Source: DATKSS01 sp035468355 (GTDB taxonomy: Bacteria; Chloroflexota; Dormibacteria; Dormibacterales; Dormibacteraceae). Taken from it: a stretch of 13,570 bases of DNA. The notes under the pieces were generated by a model that did no database searches, had not been told where the DNA came from, and was given only the letters and a program-made list of their open reading frames with translations. Shown here piece by piece: positions 8,243-12,326 of the stretch (the stretch's first letter is position 1; each line of letters starts with the position of its first letter). The position numbers were made by a program, and so were the translations under genes. The stretch lies in assembly GCA_035468355.1 (NCBI GenBank), contig DATITA010000148.1, positions 1 through 13,570 of the forward strand, given 5' to 3'.

Positions 8243-8263
8243 CTAACTTTCCAGCGGCTTTCG
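8180..8263. repeat. 11-bp inverted repeat flanking the arsM 3' end
   Basis: CGAAAGCCGCT at 8180-8190 is the exact reverse complement of AGCGGCTTTCG at 8253-8263. The right arm lies inside the last codons of arsM and the left arm downstream of its stop. With 62 nt between the arms, an RNA stem enclosing the smaller 8218-8235 hairpin is possible. Confidence 0.45.
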
Positions 8264-8998
8264 CGCCCTGATGTAAGCGCTGCCGACCTCTCCGTCGACT
8301 CCCGGCAGGGTCTGCGTCGCGTGGACCTGGAAGTCCGGGTCCTCGAATCCGGCCTCGACCAGTGCGGACCGGTACTCGTCGATCGGGATCGTGCCCGAGA
8401 TGCACCCGGCCCACGAGTCCAGCTGCGCTTTCATCGAGGGGCTCAGGGTCTTCAGCTCGACCATGTCGGCGACCGCGAACCGGCCGCCCGGCTTGAGGAC
8501 CCGGAAAGCCTCCTTGATCACGGCTCGCTTGTCCTCGGCCAGGTTGATCACGCAGTTGGAGATGACCACGTCGACGGTCGCGTCGGGAAGCGGGATGTCC
8601 TCGATCGAGCCTTTGAGGAACGTCGCGTTCTCGATCCCGGCCTGCTCCCGGTTGCGGTTGGCCAGAGCCAGCATCTCATCGGTCATGTCAAGTCCGTAAG
8701 CGCGCCCGCCCGGAGCGACGCGCTTGGCCGAAAGCAGGACATCCAGTCCGGCGCCGGATCCGAGGTCGAGCACGACCTGGCCCGGCTCAAGCTCCGCCAG
8801 GGCGGTCGGATTGCCACAGCCAAGGCTGAGGCCGTCGCCCATGCCGAGATCTTTCAACTCCTGGTCGGAGTAGGAGCCCGCGCACCCGCAGTCCGGGCCG
8901 TCGACCTGGCAGCAGCCGGCTGCATCGAGGGGAAGAACCGTGAGCTGCTTTGCTGCTTCCGCGTAATGGGACCTGACCGCTTCTTTGACATCACCCAT
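8243..8998 (-). CDS. arsM: Arsenite S-adenosylmethionine methyltransferase, ArsM
   Basis: From ATG 8998 the protein is 251 residues. The SAM site is VVLDLGSGAGLD (75-86) with YGLDMTDEML (101-110). Three cysteines sit where ArsM binds As(III): Cys61 in LGCGNP, Cys149 in ISNCVINL and Cys199 in WAGCISG, the last two in strongly family-specific strings. An extra N-terminal cluster, CCQVDGPDCGC (29-39), is also common in bacterial ArsM. The enzyme methylates arsenite stepwise to methyl and dimethyl arsenicals in the cytoplasm. The frame continues 17 codons upstream, but the start is fixed at 8998 by Shine-Dalgarno AAAGGAG (complement of 8008+1000, i.e. 9008-9014), 9 nt before the ATG. It is divergent from arsR and shares a promoter-operator with it. 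No efflux pump is encoded nearby. Confidence 0.9.
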   Translation of the reverse strand: MGDVKEAVRSHYAEAAKQLTVLPLDAAGCCQVDGPDCGCAGSYSDQELKDLGMGDGLSLGCGNPTALAELEPGQVVLDLGSGAGLDVLLSAKRVAPGGRAYGLDMTDEMLALANRNREQAGIENATFLKGSIEDIPLPDATVDVVISNCVINLAEDKRAVIKEAFRVLKPGGRFAVADMVELKTLSPSMKAQLDSWAGCISGTIPIDEYRSALVEAGFEDPDFQVHATQTLPGVDGEVGSAYIRARKPLES

Positions 8999-9037
8999 GA
9001 CTGAACACTCCTTTGATCGATGAACTTCGCTACGTTG

Positions 9038-9067
9038 AGAATAGCACAATCCATCGACGGATGTCGA
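9038..9067 (-). promoter_or_regulatory. Proposed arsM promoter
   Basis: On the minus strand, -35 TCGACA (complement of 9062-9067, five of six consensus matches) is separated by 18 bp from -10 TATTCT (complement of 9038-9043, four of six). The -10 is preceded by TGC, an extended -10 form. Transcription would start near 9030 and give a leader of about 30 nt carrying the arsM Shine-Dalgarno site. The -35 box lies inside the palindromic operator. Confidence 0.5.
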
Positions 9068-9073
9068 TGGATT
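9048..9073. promoter_or_regulatory. Perfect palindrome, probable ArsR operator controlling arsM and arsR
   Basis: AATCCATCGAC (9048-9058), a 4-bp spacer GGAT, and GTCGATGGATT (9063-9073) form a perfect 11-bp inverted repeat. Its centre is in the arsM-arsR divergent gap, and its arms include both proposed -35 boxes. ArsR/SmtB repressors are dimers that bind such inverted repeats overlapping their own promoters and release when As(III) binds, so repression of both genes by ArsR is the simplest reading. Confidence 0.75.
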
Positions 9074-9083
9074 AGCGTATGAT
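9054..9083 (+). promoter_or_regulatory. Proposed arsR promoter
   Basis: -35 TCGACG (9054-9059, four of six matches), an 18-bp spacer, and -10 TATGAT (9078-9083, five of six). The -10 overlaps the ATG at 9079, and transcription would begin close to the in-frame GTG at 9091, giving a leaderless mRNA. This argues that the GTG, not the ATG, may be the true arsR start. Confidence 0.45.
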
Positions 9084-9438
9084 CATTGTTGTGCCGCTGA
9101 AAGCACTACCGGTCATCCGCGAGCGCGGGGCTTGCTGCGAGCTGCCCATCGTCAAGTCGGACTGGGCCACCAGGACTTCGACGTTGATGAAGGCGCTGTC
9201 AGACCCCACACGCCTGACCATGGTCGCCTCCTTGTGGAAGGCGGATGCGCCGATCTGCATCTGCGACTTCACGGCCGGGCTCGGGCTGGGGCAGCCCACC
9301 CTCTCGCACCACATGGCCCGGCTCAGGGAAGCGGGCCTTGTGGAGTCCGAGAAGCGCGGCATCTGGGTGTACTACCGCCTGGACCGGAAGCTGGATCCGC
9401 CGACGCGCAAACTGCTCGCACAGCTCATCGCCTACTAG
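9079..9438 (+). CDS. arsR: ArsR/SmtB-family arsenic-responsive repressor
   Basis: This protein of 119 residues (115 from the alternative GTG at 9091) has a winged helix-turn-helix: ALSDPTRLTMVASL (40-53), recognition helix GQPTLSHHMARLREAGLV (71-88) and wing EKRGIWVYYRL (91-101). Candidate As(III) ligands are the N-terminal pair Cys19-Cys20 (GACCEL) and Cys60/Cys62 in ICICDF. The N-terminal CC pair plus a Cys near helix 3 resembles the Corynebacterium glutamicum ArsR site (Cys15, Cys16, Cys55, from memory). Numbered from GTG 9091 the pair becomes Cys15-Cys16. The protein should repress itself and arsM through the palindrome at 9048-9073. No Shine-Dalgarno site precedes either start. A PD40 lipoprotein gene follows after 12 bp and may be in the same transcript. 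Confidence 0.88.
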   Translation: MIIVVPLKALPVIRERGACCELPIVKSDWATRTSTLMKALSDPTRLTMVASLWKADAPICICDFTAGLGLGQPTLSHHMARLREAGLVESEKRGIWVYYRLDRKLDPPTRKLLAQLIAY

Positions 9439-9450
9439 TACTGTTACGCG

Positions 9451-10620
9451 GTGCGCGCGCGCCTGGCGTCGGCCGCAGCGGTCCTGGCCCTCGCAGCTTG
9501 CGGCCCAGGGTCATCGCCTTCGGCCTCTCACAGCCCGAGCTCGGCGCCGGCCGTGACGGCCGGACCATCCAGCTCGGCGGCCCCATCCGCCACGCGATCG
9601 GCCGCGCCATCCGCATCAGCCCCAGCGGGCCCGGCGAGCCTGGTGCACTGCAGCGCGGCAGTGCCCCCGGGCGACAACCTCGTGATCGGCAGCGTGGCCG
9701 GCGACCCGACCGTGGTGGTGCGAGACATCCAGGATCCGGCCAACGCCAAGAACCTGTGCACCTTCGACCCCGCCGCGCTCGCCCCTCAGTTCGTGAACGC
9801 GACGACCGTCGCCTATGAGACTCCCTCCAACCAGGTCGTGAAGGCCGACTTCGCCGGCGGCGCGACCACCGTGCTGGCGACATATGGAAGCGGGCTTGGC
9901 TCGGGCCAGTACTCGGTCAGCCCCGACGGCCGGTCGGTGACCTATATGGACGGCAACGCCTGGCGCCTGGCTGGACCGTCCGGCAACCGCGTGCTCACTA
10001 CCCTGCCCGCAGCGCCGGGCCGCGGGACGAACCCGGACGAGGACGACAGCTTCCTCAGCTACTCGCCTGACGGCCAGTTCATCGCGCTGTTCCAAACCTA
10101 CCGCGCGGGAGGCAGCGGGGAGACGGCCGCCGACCAGGTCCGGCGGGCCGGCGATGGGACCCTCGCTTACTCGACCTCAGGGATGACGATGGCCGCCTGG
10201 GCGTCGGTGCCGAGCCGCTTGTTCTTCCGTGACGCGTCCGGGGCCATGCACCGCTGGGATTCCAGCAGTGGGGTCTCTTCGATGATGCCCCTGCACTGGA
10301 TCCGGCCCCGCTCGTCACCCGACGGCCGCTGGATCGCGTACACGTTCAGGACCACGAGCGGCGTCGGCGGCGTGGGTTTTTACAGCGTGCAGAGCAACAG
10401 CATCGCCAACACGAGCCCGCCCGGCCGCTCAGGCGTCAGGTTTCTGAACAACGACCTGGTCTGGTACATCGGCGAGCAAGCGTGCTCAACCTGCTTTGGC
10501 GGCGCGCCGTCCCCGACGGGAGTGGCCTACATCTACGACATCGCGGGAGCGAGCGAGATCACGGCCCGGCTGGCGGCGGCGCAGGACGCATGGCCGCACT
10601 ACACGCCACCGGGACCGTAA
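9451..10620 (+). CDS. Secreted lipoprotein with PD40/TolB-like beta-propeller repeats, function unknown
   Basis: This 389-residue protein has a signal peptide with lipobox LAAC (lipidated Cys17), then a Ser/Pro/Ala-rich low-complexity linker to about residue 63 that would hold the domain away from the membrane. The body carries three clear propeller-blade signatures of the PD40 (WD40-like) type: SVSPDGRSVTY (155-165), SYSPDGQFIALF (203-214) and RSSPDGRWIAYTF (287-299); weaker blades fill the gaps. A CSTC pair (345-348) and Cys67/Cys103 could form disulfides. Start is GTG 9451, which places the charged n-region and lipobox correctly; no Shine-Dalgarno site is visible. It lies 12 bp after arsR and ends before a hairpin with a T-run. 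Such propellers usually bind proteins or ligands outside the cell; a role in arsenic response is only suggested by position. Confidence 0.75.
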   Translation: MRARLASAAAVLALAACGPGSSPSASHSPSSAPAVTAGPSSSAAPSATRSAAPSASAPAGPASLVHCSAAVPPGDNLVIGSVAGDPTVVVRDIQDPANAKNLCTFDPAALAPQFVNATTVAYETPSNQVVKADFAGGATTVLATYGSGLGSGQYSVSPDGRSVTYMDGNAWRLAGPSGNRVLTTLPAAPGRGTNPDEDDSFLSYSPDGQFIALFQTYRAGGSGETAADQVRRAGDGTLAYSTSGMTMAAWASVPSRLFFRDASGAMHRWDSSSGVSSMMPLHWIRPRSSPDGRWIAYTFRTTSGVGGVGFYSVQSNSIANTSPPGRSGVRFLNNDLVWYIGEQACSTCFGGAPSPTGVAYIYDIAGASEITARLAAAQDAWPHYTPPGP

Positions 10621-10625
10621 CCCCT

Positions 10626-10644
10626 GGGCTGATCGGCCCTTTTT
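10626..10644 (+). terminator. Probable intrinsic terminator after the PD40 lipoprotein gene
   Basis: GGGCTGATCGGCCC at 10626-10639 folds into a 5-bp stem (four G-C pairs plus one T-G wobble) with loop GATC, followed directly by TTTTT (10640-10644). It starts 5 bp after the lipoprotein TAA. The stem is short but position and T-run fit rho-independent termination of the arsR-lipoprotein unit. Confidence 0.55.
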
Positions 10645-10900
10645 AGGCCAATCGCTCGCCGGCTGACGCAAGGCTGAGCCGCCGGCTCGGCCGGCGGCCC
10701 AGTTGCATCAGGTGGGAGTTCAGAGCGCCTGGATCCGGCGCCAGGTCGCGCCGGCACGGACCAATCGGTGCGCGACGCCCGTGGAGTACAGATCCCTCCG
10801 AGTGAGTGTCACGTCTTAACTTCCACCCGGATTGTTCACGGCGCGCCCTTAGGCGCCAACTGCCTATGGACTCTTGGCGCCTGGGACTTTCGCGCTAGGC
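10645..10900. other. Intergenic stretch with no recognisable gene
   Basis: Only weak open frames are present, none with a ribosome-binding site or recognisable family. Base composition looks less codon-like than in the flanking genes. It holds several secondary-structure elements and one copy of an 11-bp direct repeat, listed separately. I found no convincing tRNA, riboswitch or CRISPR signature by eye. Confidence 0.45.
10678..10698. repeat. Perfect 9-bp GC hairpin
   Basis: GCCGCCGGC (10678-10686), loop TCG, GCCGGCGGC (10690-10698). All nine pairs are G-C. There is no T-run on either side, so it is not a canonical terminator, but it lies 34 bp after one and could back it up or form part of an untranslated RNA structure. 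Confidence 0.6.
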
Positions 10901-10926
10901 CTAGACGGGGCGGGGCTTCCACCCGG
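10820..10926. repeat. 11-bp direct repeats bracketing palindromes
   Basis: CTTCCACCCGG occurs at 10820-10830 and again at 10916-10926. Between the copies lie an inverted repeat AGGCGCCAA (10851-10859) / TTGGCGCCT (10874-10882) with a 14-nt loop, and the 10-bp palindrome CTAGGCCTAG (10895-10904). The second copy falls within the 3' end of the candidate small minus-strand gene. The arrangement could be a small decayed mobile or structural element; no transposase is visible. Confidence 0.45.
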
Positions 10927-11089
10927 TTTCGAGCTCACGCGAACCCGATGAGGGACGGTGGCGGTGCCATGCGTCGAGGCAGCTCTCACAGGAGCAGCCG
11001 GGACCTTCGATCCGGGCCGGTTCGCGCAGCGAACTGCGAAGCAGCTTGAACAACGATGCAGTGACTGTGGTGCGACGTAGTGGTGTCAT
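10901..11089 (-). CDS. Candidate small CxCxxC protein (62 residues), function unknown
   Basis: An ATG at 11089 is preceded by GGAGG (complement of 11094-11098) 4 nt upstream, a good ribosome-binding site, and by TATTCT (complement of 11117-11122), a possible -10 box. The 62-residue product begins MTPLRRTTVTASLFKLL, a basic and partly amphipathic N-terminus. It then has GCSCESCLDAWHRH, whose three Cys and two His could bind a metal, and a polar, basic C-terminus ending WKPRPV. By my count about 69% of third codon positions are G/C, lower than in the clear genes around it but consistent with coding in this genome. I recognise no family. It is the best coding candidate between the lipoprotein and the SDR gene but could be spurious. 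Confidence 0.45.
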   Translation of the reverse strand: MTPLRRTTVTASLFKLLRSSLREPARIEGPGCSCESCLDAWHRHRPSSGSRELETGWKPRPV

Positions 11090-11142
11090 GTTGCCTCCGG
11101 TAGTGCAGTGCTGCCAAGAATAACGATGGCGCCCGGAGTTTC

Positions 11143-11347
11143 ATGCACCTTAACGTGGCCGTCGCGAGCTCAGATGCGAACCTCGTCTCGATACATCCCT
11201 TTCGCGACGGCAACGGGCGGCTGGCCCGCATCGTGCAATCGCTCGTTCTCGCCAGGGAGGGCCTGCTCCGGCCGGAGCTGGTTTCCATCGGCCCTACCTC
11301 GGCCGCCACACGGCGAGTAATACGCGGTCCTCGAGGAGATCTCGGTG
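11143..11347 (+). pseudogene. Decayed Fic/DOC-family gene fragment with intact active-site motif
   Basis: Frame 1 from 11143 reads DANLVSIHPFRDGNGRLAR and continues IVQSLVLAREGLLRPELVSI, matching the core of Fic enzymes, which transfer AMP or similar groups to target proteins. The full HPFxDGNGRxxR motif (His codon at 11194-11196) is present. After about 11290 homology moves to another frame: TAC at 11295 begins YLGRHTA. It then moves to a third frame: TAC at 11321 begins YAVLEEIS. Typical Fic proteins continue with a string like EYLGRNT..YYAVLEEI, so at least two frame changes have broken the gene. The N-terminal half is missing, and the 3' end runs into the convergent SDR gene. A weak remnant (PPVVQ, 11094-11108 in another frame) may mark more of it upstream. 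Confidence 0.7.
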
Positions 11348-12148
11348 CTAGCGGCTCAGCAGATCCTTCATCTGGCCGGCGATGAATGTGGTAGCTCGCC
11401 TTGGGCTGAGCCGATAGAACCTGTCGAGCAACTTGGCGTCGGGTCCGACCAGGACCCGGAACCGATTGCCCTCCATGCCGTCGAGAATGTCGCGCGCCGC
11501 TTGGTCCGCCGGATAGACCTTTCGCTCCGCGGTTCCCGCAATCGCGGGTATGGTCACGCCTGAGTTCGCCGAGATGTTGGTGGCGACGGCGCCCGGGAAG
11601 ACCACCGTCACCCCCACCGCCGTACCGGCGAGCTCCGAGTGCAGTCCTTCGGTCAAGAGCTTGACCGCGGCCTTGGACGCGCCGTAGGCGGTCTGGCCGG
11701 GCACCGGCAGGAAGCCGCCCATGCTCGAGATGTTCACGATGTGTCCCTCGGGGCGCTTGAGCAGCCACGGGAGAAACGTCTTCGTCATGTACAGGGTCCC
11801 TCGCCAGTTCACGTCGAAGACCCTGTCGATCGCCGCATAGTCGAGCTCGTTGAGGCGGACGAACGGCTGAATGATCCCCGCGCAGTTGATGACCGCGTCC
11901 ACGCTGCCGAACCGGTCGACGACTCTCTGGGGGAGAGCCTCCACCGCGGCCCTGTCGGTGACATTCAGGACGAATGTGGCCAGCGCATCGGTCCGGCTGG
12001 ACGCCAGTGCCGCCGTCTCGTGCAGCCTGGCCTCGCTCATGTCCACCGCCGCGACCCGCGCTCGCCTCCGAAGCAGCTCGAGCACGATCTCGCGCCCCAT
12101 GCCACTCCCTGCGCCGGTGACAACCAGGACTTTGCCTGCCGCTTTCAC
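11348..12148 (-). CDS. Short-chain dehydrogenase/reductase (classical SDR), substrate unknown
   Basis: This 266-residue protein is a classical SDR. It has the coenzyme motif TGAGSGMG (11-18), Asp36 after strand 2 (which favours NAD over NADP), NCAG (88-91), Asn114, catalytic Ser142, and the Tyr155-x3-Lys159 pair in YGASK. PG at 185-186 follows in the usual place. The C-terminus is rich in basic residues (RLSPRR). It should oxidise or reduce an alcohol/ketone in the cytoplasm. Start is GTG 12148, which puts the Rossmann motif at the normal distance from the N-terminus; there is no close Shine-Dalgarno site. TAGGAT lies 9 nt upstream, and a 15-bp palindrome covers the start codon, so repression at the start site is plausible. 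It is convergent with the Fic remnant. Confidence 0.85.
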   Translation of the reverse strand: MKAAGKVLVVTGAGSGMGREIVLELLRRRARVAAVDMSEARLHETAALASSRTDALATFVLNVTDRAAVEALPQRVVDRFGSVDAVINCAGIIQPFVRLNELDYAAIDRVFDVNWRGTLYMTKTFLPWLLKRPEGHIVNISSMGGFLPVPGQTAYGASKAAVKLLTEGLHSELAGTAVGVTVVFPGAVATNISANSGVTIPAIAGTAERKVYPADQAARDILDGMEGNRFRVLVGPDAKLLDRFYRLSPRRATTFIAGQMKDLLSR

Positions 12149-12158
12149 TCTGAGTGAA
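12144..12158. promoter_or_regulatory. 15-bp palindrome over the SDR start codon, possible operator
   Basis: TTCACTC (12144-12150), one central base, GAGTGAA (12152-12158) is a perfect 7-bp inverted repeat. It includes the SDR GTG start and ends about 4 bp from a TAGGAT box on the minus strand. Size and symmetry fit a dimeric repressor such as a TetR-family protein; no regulator gene is adjacent in the window. Confidence 0.4.
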
Positions 12159-12326
12159 TCCTAGGAAGGAAATTGCATCGCGACCCGGATCGGCTGGTCC
12201 CACGCTGGGTGCTATTGCGTCCTGACCATCGCGGCCGCGGAATTTGGCCGGAGCGGGCAGAAAGGGTCGCCGGGTGGTGTGACTGCGTACTGGTCGCCGC
12301 GCTGACCTTTGTCGGGAGTTGCGGGG

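Noticed and set aside
7287..9004. Long plus-strand open frames opposite the methyltransferase and arsM genes
   Set aside because: They are antisense shadows produced by high-GC codon use. The minus-strand genes carry complete family motifs, and the plus-strand translations show only Arg/Pro/Gly/His-rich low-complexity sequence.
8999..9049. Upstream in-frame start for arsM adding 17 residues
   Set aside because: It would place the start inside the operator and above the proposed transcript start. The ATG at 8998 has AAAGGAG 9 nt upstream and fits the usual ArsM N-terminus.
10645..10930. Possible riboswitch or CRISPR array
   Set aside because: No cobalamin, TPP or SAM box consensus was seen. 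The only repeats are one 11-bp pair about 96 bp apart, far from a regular array.
10990..11045. tRNA-like impression from TTCGATCC and nearby small hairpins
   Set aside because: No acceptor stem, no anticodon arm at the right spacing, and the T-loop consensus GTTC is not met.
10768..11049. Plus-strand open frame of 93 codons in the intergenic region
   Set aside because: It has no Shine-Dalgarno site or family motif and crosses the repeats and hairpins. The minus-strand 62-codon frame has better start signals.
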